A DNA stretch of 64,000 bases from Glandiceps talaboti (lineage: Eukaryota > Hemichordata > Enteropneusta > Spengelidae). The notes under the pieces were generated by a model, which worked only from the letters and a program-made list of their open reading frames with translations, was not told where the DNA came from and made no database searches. The position numbers were made by a program, and so were the translations under genes. The DNA lies in contig NC_135563.1 in NCBI RefSeq assembly GCF_964340395.1, positions 15,620,651 through 15,684,650 on the forward strand, written 5' to 3'. Positions within the stretch are counted from its first letter, which is position 1; each line of letters begins with the position of its first letter. Below, one piece after another: positions 29,101-44,100 of the stretch.

Positions 29101-32100
29101 CACTTTATGTATGATATCACTAATGTAATGACACATGGCTAGACCTTTACATGTAGAGAGAGAGCGAGAGAGCACTACCAACAACAGAATGTGTCATTAA
29201 TATTAGTGTCATAAATATTATTTATATGATCAATCATAGAAGTTACTTTGGTTGTCTTTCATTAAAATATAAATTTATCAGTTGTTGTTTTGCCTTTTGT
29301 GGCTATCAAACTTGGGTATGCCTTCCTGTAGCCTAGAATCTAAGTATGTTGACTTCAATGGTTCCTTCACCTACAAAAAGCATAGACTCTATGCTGAACT
29401 GTCTATCAACCTATAGAATCCCTGGTTGAGGGTCAATGCAGCTTTTGCCATCTTCTTGTAAATATACACTGGGCTGCAAAACTAGTCACAATTTCATATC
29501 GTTCTTGTACTGTTTTCCTGCTGACTTTTTCGATACAGTTAATATTTTTTGAATAATTACAAATAAATTAAAATTAAGTCTTCATTATAATAAATTAATA
29601 TCTTTTATGTACATATATAGCCTAGAAAGTCTTCATTTCAAAACTCTTGGGTTTTTTTACAGTACAGATAACCTGTTAATAAATATTATACACTTTACAG
29701 AAAATATTTTCTGATATATATTAATAGCAATATCAAGAGCACATCAAGCACACACGTTAGGTTCTAACTGTTTTGAAATACTTCACAGATTTCATAAAAT
29801 GAGCTCATGTTATAACTATCATTATACCATGCACGAGCCAGGTTCAATAAAAAATATGGAATATATACTCTGGTCATTCTATGTCATGACAACGCGCATC
29901 TACGTCATGACAGCATGTGTCTACGTCACTGGGTTTGCTGTGTTCGAAGTGTGAGTCAAAACGTTCAAAATTGCCATTACTTTCCCTATCTTTTTTATAT
30001 AACTGGCGATGGTATAATTATGTTATTCCCCAATATTTTCCTTCATTCAACCAGAAAATACTTGTGACCTAAGGGTTGTCACTACATGTACTTGTCTATC
30101 GACTCGTAGAGACAAGGCCCCTTAGGTCAGTCGTATTTTCCTTCAAGCCAATGGCTGAATGAAGAAATGGGTAATAATATCTAATGACACTGATGGAAAA
30201 TACTCTTGTTGAGATGATATCCCGTCAACCTCGTTTTTGAAATCATCCAAATGTACATACATTTTTTTTTACATGCAACTGGCGGCGCCTGGGACCCTAT
30301 TTTGCATATGACTGACTGTATGTTTGGAGGTGGACAACATGTGATGACTCACTGGCAAGTAATCACCAAAATATAAACATTCCCTATATCTGGGTTTTTC
30401 ACATGCAAATGCAGCATATCTGAATAATCCTGAGTGACACACAATCTAAACAACTGTTTGCAGGAGAATTTGTCTTATTTGGAAAGGTTTTTTTATTCTA
30501 TGAAACAAACAGACTGATTTTCAACTAATTTGTGTATCAAGTTACCATCCTACGACATTCACAAACAATTTGTACATGATGCATGACCTGTGTGTTTCTC
30601 GAAGCAAAGAAAAAATGCTGAAAACAAGACCCAGAAGCTAGTGCTCTGTACAGCAGTTTGAATTTCCCGCATTTGCATAGATTAGCCATAATCCTCTTTA
30701 TATAGGGCAGTTCTGTCTTTAAATTCTGTTTTGTATCTGGTGAATAAACAATTCAATTCAAAAAATATCCACAACAACAACAACAACAACAACAATAACA
30801 ACAACAACTACACTCAACTTCTCTTGGCCAACATTTGATATGAAGCCGATAGATTAATCATCAACAAAGTAAATTCATAATAAATTTTCTGGTCACATTA
30901 ATATTTCATGATTTATTGAATATTAAATTATAAATATCTAGTTTTACTAATTACTTTAATATGCTTGTTTACAGAGATTATCATTACCAGAAAAAAACGT
31001 GACATAATGAGGACAAATGATGTAAAGATTTCATATAGTTTGTAATCACTTGTATTTTATAAAATACATTCAGGTCTTAAAGTTAGTAGTAGTCCGGAGA
31101 ACATTCCACTAAACATTGTATCCAGACTACCAAATCATCAATAGTTCAGAACACATAGACTATTAAACATTGTATCTAGACTACCAAATTAGCAGTAGTC
31201 CAGCACACACAGACTACTAAACATTGCCACGGTATCTCGACTACCAAATTAGCAATAGTCAAGGACACACAGACTACTAAATATTGTATCTAGACTACCA
31301 AATCATCAATAGTTCAGAACACATAGACTACTAAACATTGTATCTAGACTACCAAATTAGCAGTAGTCCAGCACACACAGACTACTAAACTGCCACAATA
31401 TCTAGACTACCAGACAACCAAATTAGCAATAGTCAAGGACACATACACTACTGAACATTGTATCTAGACTACCATATCATCAGTAGTCCAGGACACATAG
31501 ACTACTAAACTGCCACAATATCTAGACTACCAGACAACCAAATTAGCAGTAGTCCAGGACACATACACTACTGAACATTGTATCTAGACTACCATATCAT
31601 CAGTAGTCCAGAACACATAGACTATTAAACATTGTATCTAGACTACCAAATTAGCAGTAGTCTAGCACACACAGACTACTAAACATTGCAACGGTATCTC
31701 AACTACCTGACTACCAAATTAGCAATAGTCAAGGGCAGACACATGCACTACTTAACATTGTATCTAGACTACCAAATTAGCAGTAGTCCAGAACACATAG
31801 ATTACTAAACATTGTATCTCGTTCGACTACCAAATTAGCCGTAGTCCAGGACACATAGATTACTAAACATTGTATCTAGACTACCAAATTAGCAGTAGTC
31901 CATAGACTACTAAATATTGTATCTAGACTACCAAATTAGCAGTAGTCCAGGACACAGACTACTAAACATTGTTTCTAGACTAACAAATCAGCAGTAGTCC
32001 AGGACACATAAACTTCAAAACATTGCATCTAGACTACCAAATGGATAAGGTGGTAGTCTGTTAGATTAATGGAAATGAGAAGAAAATTATACCTAAAACA

Positions 32101-35100
32101 GTTCACTTTGCTATATCTGACTACAATAGTGTAGAAGATATATTTTAGCCCTGGATGCTAGCACTTTCTTTTCACTGATAAATTACTGGTGAAACAAAAA
32201 TACATGAAATAGTATTTGTGAAGAAGAATCTTTCAAACATGCCAAATCTATAGTGTATGCAATTACATACGAGCCATATTCAGTACACGTAGTTCTGTGT
32301 AGTTATTACAGTCTTTCTTCTACTGAAGGAAAATGGAATGTACACACGAAATTGTTAAAAACAGTATGTATATATGTTTGTATGGATCGATGTTTAACTT
32401 TGAAATTCATTACGGAGTCTAGACAAATTCGGTGTATTTTTTATGGTTTCTTTACGACCTAGGTACATATGACGGCAATATATGGTAAATAGACTTATCG
32501 TCTCTTTGGGACTATCACTGCTTAACTGCACATTCACTTTCTGAATATCTACAGAGATAGTCACTTGTGTTTTGCAGTGTGACAGAACGAGTCCCAACGG
32601 TAGCATTTAAATTTCACTGTATTCAGAAGTTGTGATATGATTATGAGTATTAAACAATCTGTAAAGGGGACAGCCAACTTTTGTTTATTCCAATATTCCA
32701 GTTTAGATACACTGTAACAATATGGAACATTTTAATGAGACATTGTAATAACTTTTGACTGAAATGAACATAACTATTTCTGTACCCAGACAAGTATTTT
32801 GCAATAATTTGATACAATGTATCTTTAATTTGTTACACTAGGGATGTTTATAATTGCACTATGTTGCTTTGATTGTACTCAGGTAGGAAATTTATTTGAC
32901 TATGGAAATCTACAAATGAAACACAATGTATCATTTCATTGAGATTAAAGTGAGATGTATTTCACATCATATGAATTTATGCTGTGTACTTTGCTACAAA
33001 TAACATAATATTTCTAGACACAAGAAGAAATTCACTACCCATTATCACAGTTGAAAGAGAAATGTCATCAAAAAAAAATACAAACCATTTTGACAAACAC
33101 TTTTGTTTGACTCAATAAACTGGACCAGGTTCTTCAAGGGCAAATTTTTATTTTCTTATGACTACATTTGTTACTGATCATTGTAGTTTTTTATGACGAA
33201 TATACCAACTTTCAGTATGTTATATTATTCTATGACAAGCTTTCACATCATATTTATGTATTTAAAACGATGGGGGGGGGGGGGTACCTGTACACAGAAA
33301 GAAATATCATTATCTGGAAATCATACAGTAATTATTCCAATATTATCCCCACCCCCACTTTTTTTATCAAACTTTTTCTTTTTCTCTTCTGTCACAAAAT
33401 ATCATGGTTGAAAGTTTAGCCAAAAACTTTGTCATTTTGGGTTATTCGGGTTAATTTGAAATGTCACTTACATCATTTTACAATAACTGAAGTATGCGTT
33501 ATATGCCACCGACATTTACATACACTCTCAAACCATGTATCATGATTTTATGATGGATTTCCTTGTCATAGGAATAAAATTTTACAATTGAATCAATTAT
33601 AGATTATTTCAAAGGACAGTTACACTATTTGCCAATTACAATCCAAGTATGCCTCAGCAGAATACATGTAATGGAAATCTTGACTATGTTCCTTCAGAAA
33701 TATGACAGCTGACCTTTGACCTTACAACTCTCTTTATATCATGTACAGGCATGATCATTCCAATTTTAAAAAATTTAAAAATAATTTCTGAATAATGAAA
33801 TAGAGTGTGGATGTGGAATACGGAAATGCAAACAATAACAAGTAACTGTAGAACTTGCTGACAATATTCCCAATGTTTGATAAAATAGCTTGTGTCACAT
33901 GTGATGATGCGTGTAATTTATTCCAATATTTGAATTGGTATGCATACTATGGTAACTTTTACTATGCTACATTAAATGATTTCCTGGCAGAGCCTCACGA
34001 CATGAAATGTTCTTAACTCCTAGGGCGTCGCTTTCCAGTGAATATCCTTACTACTTGAATAGCCAAGCAAATAAAACTTCTAGTTCTAAGCACATTTATA
34101 GTTATAGACAAGTGCATTCTTCATTATTAATGTGCCAATAAAAAATCCTACACATTTCATGGAGAAAACAAAACATTATAAAAAAAAACAAAAATCATAT
34201 AAAAAGTGAACAGAAACAAATCCATGTGAACACTTTGTATGTCAGCTACGAGAAAACACTGCAAGAAATTAATAAGCATCTGAATCCTGTTTCTTGACAA
34301 AAAAGCCTAATCCGACTCAATAACTATGTAATCTGTGTGTCAACACTGAGTGTTGTTTCCTCAATAACAATTACTGAGGCTTTTGATAGTAATGGAAAGG
34401 GCTTTTTCCCGCCATAAATTCCATTAGACATACCTGAGTCAAAGTATACTCATTTTTCATGATTTACTAATATTACACAGGTGTCCTGAAATGACCTTAC
34501 ACGTAGCCTCCAATAATTCACCTCTGCATGCCCTGTGTAATCTTCTATATTGGGTGGTATATGATCACTGTGTTACAAGCACTGCAGTTTCCTTCAGGCT
34601 TTCCTGAACGATTTATCATAAAACCTACTTGTGTGCATCAAAAAAACGTCAGGGTATGACAAAGATGGAGAAACTGCCATGAACTGAATGAGTATTTCGA
34701 CAGGGCGGTACGGCAATTAAAGGCAAGCTTGACGTTCCCAATGGAAGTTGAAACAATTTTTCACACTACAGGTCGGTTGAGAAGGCTAATTAACTCATAT
34801 CCTCGGGGACATTTTTAGCAGAGTAATTTTTCATTTCCGATACTGTAACAATCAATGGATGCAAGCTAGTAATAATGGTCGTAAAACTGTGAGAAAAAAA
34901 CATGATGTGATATAGGGTGGTAAAATCTCAAATCGTCGATATGATCATGGCCATAAACTGTGTCGGTCGAAACTGAAGTATCCTTCTGTACGCTTCAAAG
35001 AACACGACTTAACATCACCTGCATATTTATACTTCAAAATAAAAAAAAAACCATCCGAGAGAAACTTTGAGATATGCATAGATATAACAGCAAAACATAA

Positions 35101-38100
35101 AATATGTAAATCAGACTCCAATTTTTATACAAGCAGCAAAGGATGGAAATTATCAATATTTTCACACAAAAATATTGTGACCTCAGAATGACTTTCCTGA
35201 AATTGATAGGTGATGTAATCTTCTACCCACATCACTGGGTTGTGTCACAGCTGACAGACACAATGAAATTTTCTCTTTTTTAGTGGACATATGAAATGTC
35301 TGACTCATCCAATAAAGATAATTAGGTAAATAAAATAAAGTGTGAATCAATGTTCATTCTATTCATAGCCATCTGCCAGCTGGTTATTTTGAGTGTCTTC
35401 TTCAAACACATCAAAATATGCAGATGATGCATTCATTGTATATTTTACAACCTCATAGTAGATGTTGTAAAAAGCTGATTTGTCCAAGTCACAACATCCA
35501 CATCTTACACGCACTAGCATGTTTAGTTTCTACCCAAATTACGATTCTAAGCCGGATCTATCAGTCCCTGGCCACAACTGGATAACTCACTAAGTCTGAA
35601 GTAATGATCATTAGAGATAGACACGCTTGAAATTGACAATGTACCCACCTTGTTCGTTACCATGTCGATGATGTGATGGTTAGCACCTCCATTACAAGCC
35701 ATTTCTTTCATCAAAATCTAACAACTTGTGACTTTAGTGTTTCAACAGACTCATTTCCATGCATTTCACTCGAGTCAATTTGCTAACTGTATCAAAGCTA
35801 GCATATAAAGGCAAGATGGATGGATGTTCCAGGAAAGTCTCCAGGCATAACAGCTGTAACAATCTAAACCTCCAAAATGACGATGCAGCAGAGAAATTAG
35901 CAGCAGTGCCTAGGAACAGTACGATACTGATAAGCTAGGAAGATACGGAAATGTCAGAATTGCCTGCTACAGTACTTCTATGCAGATCATATGCATGTTC
36001 TTACAAATGCACTAGTACTGTCTGAATTGCAACCCTGTTGTCATGGTAACAATGATGGAGGTCACAGGGTGATGTCCCTGTTGGAGAAGTAGCTGGTATA
36101 TTTTAAGACTTGTTCATCATTTAACATGACAATACACACCTACCGAGTCTTATCAATATACCAGTCTGAAGAACCAACACACAAAATAGTTCACAGTATC
36201 TGCTTTTGTGACGTAAGAATACTACAAAACCACTAATTTGTGCAACTCAACACCGATGTATAAAGAACATATGATTGTCTTTTCACTAATTAGTACCTTA
36301 TTCACATCCAAAAGTCCATGGACGGAGGGCTCAGGTGTGAAATTCAAGAAATAATGAATGGTAATCGACATCATCCTCTGATTGGTTGTTACAACAAAAG
36401 ATCATTCCATTCTTCACATGGGGAAAGCACATCTCTTACATTTCAGGTTCATAAAGTTGATCTTCTTTATTACATATTTCATGAATTATAAAACTTATCT
36501 TGCGAGATGTGAATACAAATAATGACATTTGAAATGGTGTCACGTTCCTTGGGTAATAATTCATTTCGCTATCTCCGACAGTTACATCACCCTACACTTA
36601 TTACGCTATCTTTATTCATTTTCTGTCTCTTTGTTGCAACTACCACACTCGTATAATTACGTAGAATCAATATGTTTCTGTTTCACAGACGTTTTCATTA
36701 ATAATTGAATGCTCGGTCCTGCTTCAATAGTCACTTAATACTTTAGTAGAAGTCTGCGTTTTGATGACAGCATACGTTCCTATATAAAAGGAGATACATT
36801 TCACTGGGTCAGCCAACACTACATTAGCAGTGATACCATCAAGCCGAAATCATCATCTTTCCATTACACATTCCAAAATCACAAATTTTTTATAAGATCA
36901 AACTGCCTATAGCAATTCTAAGCAACCTGTCACTGACTGATTTTATCTTTTTTTCTTCTAATATTTCAAATTCGGTACATCAGACATTGATCACTTTGGA
37001 TAAATAACCAGTTTTATCAGTAAGGATTGACGTTATCATTCTTTTGTTGTAATGAAATATATTCAATGTGGTGCAGTCATTGTTCAAAATGATGTGCATG
37101 TTGGGAAAATGCGAGTTTCCACTTACTGAAAAACCTATTACGTTCATATTTTTAATTCACTACGATATCCAACAAATTACTAGAAATGATATACAGAGAT
37201 GAAAACGATCAGATTTAAATTTTAAAGACAAATTTCATTAATTTTTGTTTTTCTGTATTCATTTACTGTCATATACAGTTTGACTTAATATTTCAAATTA
37301 ATATACATATATATTGCAATTATAATTAATGTATATTGAAATTCAAACCATTTCCCGACTCATATTTCACCATTTTCTTCTCAATTTTCACTTTCCTGTT
37401 TTGATTCTAAAAATTTAGATTTACGTGTATTCGAAATTGATCAGTATTGAAACCAGTATATATTTAATAACATACAAATGAAACTGCACAGCTGAATATT
37501 TGATGCGCAATTATTGTACAAATGCAAAAATTGAAATAACAATAAATTAATAAACTGCAAGTCTATATCATAGAATGTATGTGTCTGCAAGTCCTTATGA
37601 TTGGGATAAAAATAAATGAATGTCAAATTCAGGAATATTAATCCCAAGACTTGTCATGGTCTCTATACAAAAAATGTACCTCTCGTCTAGTTACTATACA
37701 TGTAGTTGTTCTCTACGACCTCTTTCTAGTGTATAGTCAAATGGACAAAATCTATTGAAATTCTAGCTAAATCTCCTGCTGGGGAAGGGATGAACAGCAC
37801 GTCAGTAGTAATCCATCACACACTGACAGGTGGTTGGTAAGAACAGAATGTCGTGCTAGAGAAAGCCATTTGACGATACATGGAGAGAGCTTTTTTACTC
37901 TACATTTAGTCAAATGGACAAATTTTATCAAAAATCTACCTAATCTCCTGCTGGGAAAGGGATGAACAGTGCATGTCAGTAGTACTCCATCACACACTGA
38001 CAGGTGGTTGTAATGGATTACTTCATTCAGTTTACTACAAACTCAACCTCCAGTTTGAATGTGTGAAAGTCAGGACACGATAACGTCATCACGTTTATAT

Positions 38101-41100
38101 CAACGCACCAATAGCATAAACTATCACTGTTGGTGGTGGTGGTAAAAACAGACTTCTGTGCTAGAGAAATCCATTTGACTATACGGTGGAGGTGATTATA
38201 ACGTAATAGGACTAGACCACATATCTCAAGTCGACATTTAAAAGGTATAGGTCTGATATAATGTTACCATGACAAGTCTGTCACCTACTGAATATTTATA
38301 GCATAACATAACCTTTCTTTATGGAAGGTAAAAACTCTGTTTCTGACAGCTGAATCTACCAGGCTCAATCTTGCTGTATATTAATTTTAAATCTTCTTCA
38401 AACCAATTCATAAATGTTTAATATTATTGTAAACAACTGCCATCTTACTGACTGGATGACATGTCTACTATTTAGGGATGATTTTGTTAAAGGACCAGCC
38501 TATATGTGACTGACTGAAGCTTTACGGGGTAACAATAACAATAATATATATGTACAAATATTGATATTTTGGTATCAATTTGACTTCATCTAACCCAGAG
38601 ACTTTATAGCTATTTGGTTTGAACTAACCATATACAGAACTATCAAGTCCAAGCCAAGTTTATGGACTTAAAAAGTTGGTCAGACTCTGTTCTCAGTAAA
38701 TGGTAGGTACAACCCATAAAGCTTGTAATGTAACGATCCCCATTTCTTCCCCTTATTTTGTGTTTCCTGCCAGAGACGAAGTTTGTTTGTCAGTTAAGGG
38801 AAGCAACACACACACCTTGACCAGGGCTTTAGTGGTTTAGGTAACATTTTTGGACTGTGTCTGCTATTTTGACTCCCTCTATAGAGACTGACACTATCAC
38901 AGACAATTTTGGGAGTGCAGACTTGTAGCTTTATATATGATTTCTGATATTTATCTTTGAATAGTGCATTGTGGGCAATTTATCATTGAAGAGTGCATTG
39001 TGGGTAATGATGTATCATGCCATTGTCTTATCAAATAAATAAATAGTGGTATTATCATAACTGTGTCAGAAGGTCATTGTTTCAAATAACTTTCTGTTTA
39101 TTTGTATAGGCTGAGGAAAATAATCAGATCTATTGAAAATGATGGAAAAATATAGTGCTACCCTATTTAAACAGGAGAGTGTACTATAAACATGTCCTAC
39201 ATGAATACATCTTTATACAGATTGTACACAGAGACAAACACATAGATAAATAACTAACAGTGACAGAGACAGAGAAACATTTTGACAAATGACCAGTAAG
39301 CCTAAACTATTAAATGTAAATAAAGTCTGGATTTACAAGACAGATCTCTACAATAAATCTTTTCATTGAATTTCTCAGTTCCTCTTTTCATGATCTCACA
39401 GTAACCTTATCAGACAATAATTTATAATATTATTGTACAAAAGTATAGTTAATCCTCTAGTTTGACAACGAGATATTGTAACAATGAATGTGGACTTTGT
39501 CACAGATCAAAGAATGACAAGAAAGTCTTAACCTATTAGTATTACTTCAAAGGTGTAAACATTAGCAACTGTGAACTATCAAATCCACCATCTTGAATAG
39601 TGAATCGTGGGCAATGACGTACAATGCCATTGTTAATGTAATTCAATCATTATTGTAAACAATTTACCATATTGTTTGTAACCATGGGTAATCTAGTCTT
39701 TGGTACTCAGATTCTTGCAGAAGGTATATTGTTCCTATCACCCTACATTAGGTACTTCCAACGACATAAAGTAGGTAACTGTCAAACCCACCATCTTGAA
39801 TGGTGTATTATTCACAGTCAAACTTTATTACTAATAGTCTGATAACATTGACAAACATAAATCAACCACACTGCAAACTATCATACTGTTTATAACTGTT
39901 ACCACAAATAATCTAGCTATCATTGCCTACACCAATGTGAGAGGAGGCTCCTTCTGCCTATCAATCCATTATGCTCCAACAACGAACAATCCCACAGTCC
40001 TTTGCATCTGAGCATGCTCAGTTGGCATTTACAATGTTAACAAAACTCTATCAATATCTGATCAACGAGAATTGATAGTTCCAGCAACTTTGTAAACCTG
40101 TCAGTGCTAATATTAATATTCGTTTAGAGCTCTGACAATATCTGATCAAAATGAGTACTCATGGTAGACTGGAGGATTTTTTGTTGACTCGCTAATTGGG
40201 ATCATAAGCCATTGACAAATCTCTGGTCTATACTCACAGTGACTTTGTGAACCTATCAGTGTCTATACTAATATTCACTTAGAACTGACAATATCTGATC
40301 AAAGTGAATAAAATACTGGCGGTGACTTTGTGAATATGTCTACACCTTTACTAATTATATCATTCCGTTTATCTCTGACACTTCTTGATAAAGGCTAGAT
40401 TCAAAACAGCTGGAATTGCAAAGCTACCATCCATGACTGATAAATGTCAGGAATACATGGAGACAAACAAATGAAGATTTCACACTAGTACTTCATATCT
40501 TGTTACAGGGAAAGCTACTATAACTTTGCACGTAGGTACATCACTATGAGGAAACTTTCAAAACTGCATGGCAACCAAAATGAACCCTAGAAGTACTAGG
40601 TACTGTATTGCCATTTAATTGGTTATGGCACAGGGAGCCTGCTACAAATAAACAAACAACAAACAAACAAACAAACAAACAAATATGCATGGGTAAATGA
40701 AATATTTTAAACTCATGGATAATTCACCCTCCCATGCATACTTGTTTGTTTGTTTGTTTGTTTGTAACATGGTCCCTAGGCTCCCTGTTGTTAGCGGAAA
40801 GTTAATGCATATCTGATTGCTGATGACCATCAATTTCATATACAAGAAAAGTGAAGTATTAAAATTCTTAGGCGTGAGCAATATTTCAATAGAAATATCT
40901 ACAATTTTAGATTGCAACAATAATACAATTAACTTTTAGAATGTTATTCTGGATGCCAATGTGGTATTGAATCATCTCAAAATATAAAGAGAGACTTTAA
41001 GATTCAATAAAGGATAGCACTAGTCCATTAGGACCCTCGACGTGTAACTTTTGGGAAAACACAACTTTTAAGATAAAAGGAGAAGTTACAAATTGATTTA

Positions 41101-44100
41101 TTCGTTACGACAAAGTTTATTATGTAGGGATATAGCAACACACAATAAATGTAAATTTGCAAACATGAGAGACCACACACACAATCACACTGCACTGCAA
41201 ACTTTTCACTTCAAAGATGGTCCTGTTTCAGAGTCATTCCTTCCATAGGATTGCAGTGTGTAACCAATTGACAAGAAATGAAATACTGCCCACAAAGTCA
41301 GTCATGCACAGGAATGACATCATCAGAGAAACCTGGTCACAAAAGATACACAGAAGGAAATAAAATGACCTCTTCACATGACCCATCACATGCCAATACA
41401 AAAACCAATTGAGATAAGACTGCTCCTGAAGTTTATTTTCACTGGTGGTTTATTATTCTCTCAAGTTACACACAGACCATAACTTGATCTGTTAAGAGTT
41501 TCCTAATGACCCAGCTTGTTTTCTTTTGATCAGCAGGGGTCTCCATAGAACAGTTGTTTACCTACCGGACATCATAAATCATTCTAGAGTTCCCAGCTGT
41601 CACTTTGCTAACCTGTTGTTGTTTAGTCCTCATTACTTTGTCATTAAAAGCCCATCACTCAGACTGATTGGTATGTCTGCAAACATAACTTTACAGGTAC
41701 AAGTGTCTCATAATTGTCATCATTACAACACCTGCATCAATTGAAAAGCAACAAATGGCATCTCTAGAGACTCCTTGCTAATTTTTAATTACTTTCACCA
41801 CTTTTTTTCCCACCAACTCAAAACACTTCAAAATGAAAAAATTCTATCCCTTCACATTTAATTAATCTCATCATATCTTTCCCACACACATACAGAATAC
41901 TTCAAAATGTCCCTTTACATTTGATCATATTCTGATCATTTATTTCCCATCGATACACAATATTCTCCCCTTCAATAATAGCCTGCATATAAACTGGAAG
42001 GACTAGCAGTACCACTCTCTTTGCTATCCTAACTGACATTTTGATTTTCAATTTCACTGTCCCTTTGAACGATAGTAAAAATTCACAAAAATCAAACTGT
42101 CAGTTTAATTAGCAGATAGTCGTTTCAAGTCTACAAGTTGGCTACGTCAATAAATAATCAAAAGTTCAAACTGAAAACCCTTGTTGTTCTTCCTTGTTTT
42201 AAACTCCATTATTTTCTCATTACAACATCGTAACTCATACGTCTACAACCACCAGGTTAAAGAATTCCAAGAGAGTGGATACTGTATAGGAACTAGACTG
42301 CTTAGAATGAAGACTACTTTTCAACTTTCAGTTTAGTAACTTTACATGCATATGGTACATCATTTTATGTGATCTCTCTCCACGGCTACTGTTCAACTTT
42401 CTAGTAACTTTACATGTGGTACATCGTTTTATATGATCTCACTCCCCGGCTAGTGTTCAACATTTAGTATATCATGAAGTAGGAATTGTTTTCATATTGA
42501 AATTAGTATCATTATTGAATTGACCTGCATCAAATCTCCAGATCTCAGATGATTCGATACCACATTAGCATCTAGACTCCACTATTCATTACCTTACAGT
42601 AAGGTTTTACATGTAGTAAGTTACTACATGTAAGAGTCACTATATTCTGTACCCTTAGGCCATCGGCCCATAATACAATGATAAATTAGGTTTTTAGAAG
42701 ATAAAATACAAGGTGACGCAACAAATAAATGAAACTATGTAAAGTTTATAAATACGCAAAAAAATAAACAAGTCTTCATTAATTTTCAGGCACAAAGTCA
42801 TACCATGGAATACAAAAGCAGATAGTCATTGTAATAGCAGCACGTTTGTAGTACAGTGCACTGCAAAGCGTTAGAAAACTTTAATTTCACCATAATTCAC
42901 AGACCAGGGAATAGTGCAGTAATATTTAAGGTTTACTGTTCAGTATACAGAAACTGATTTAAGTATACATGTCCCATCACCTATATGGAATCCAAAGTAT
43001 GACTCTTTGTAGGTTTAGAAACTAAACTAACAATATTCAAGCTATGCAAATTTGTTTATGCAGATATTTACATAAATTAGCACAGGGATGAGATATTAAA
43101 TAATGCTTATTATGATGTACTTTGTATATAATCAAACTTTGCCCTGAATAATTTACAAACTGATACTGTAATTGGTCTAATAATGCAAATACCTTATGCT
43201 ACAAAAATGATATCGATCATGGTTATCATGGTTTTGAAAAATACACTTTTGCAAACAGTGTATCCTGTATATCTAGTGCTAGGATTGGATATTTATTTGA
43301 ATTTATAAAACAATTTTATCATGATATCCTATCTGAAAAGTCAATGTGAAACAACACAGACCAAGTCTGCGTTTGTAACTCAATACATTGCAAAAGATTA
43401 ATAAATGTGTAAAATGTTTGTTATTGTACGTAACAAATCTTTCACACATTTTTTTTTGGCTTTTAGCAATGTATTGAGTAAATACCATTTTGTGTTGTTT
43501 TTTTTCTTTACAAGTCCATTCATTCTGTTTAAAACAACATGTCTGTTATGTTTACCCAAATACATGAATTTTACAAAATTCAACCTGTGTCGATGCAAAG
43601 GGAAGAGTTCATTGACCTGAAGAAGCTTGCTATTAATGGATAGGAGTGCGGCCCCCTTGGGTGTGGACAAGGCATTCTATAAATAGACACAGAAACTGTT
43701 CAACAGTAGTATAAATTTCCTACATGACTAGTATCAGATAGCAGCACACACACTCTGGCAGTATACAGTTTCTATTGACAGTGTCACACAGTGATACATG
43801 ATCTGTTGTTCACGTTTTGTTGTTTGAAGCTGTGCAAGCTGTAACTGGCTAGGAGTATTATTTTTTCGATCACATCACCAACAATATAATCACTGGAAAT
43901 TGTTTAAATACCAATAATTAGACATTTTACATGTCAATTGGAGGTCTTTTTTTAATCTATAAGTGGTATAGTATCAAGTTATCATCGTGACTCATCGATG
44001 ATTTTAGGGTACGGACCCAAAAATCAATTTGATTGGATATACTGCACCATACTATTGTACTGCTATACAAATATGTTTACTCACAGGTGATTCAATACTG

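Noticed and set aside
31077-32044. CRISPR array
   Set aside because: Repeats are directly adjacent 54-bp units without unique spacers, in a eukaryotic intron; it is a minisatellite.
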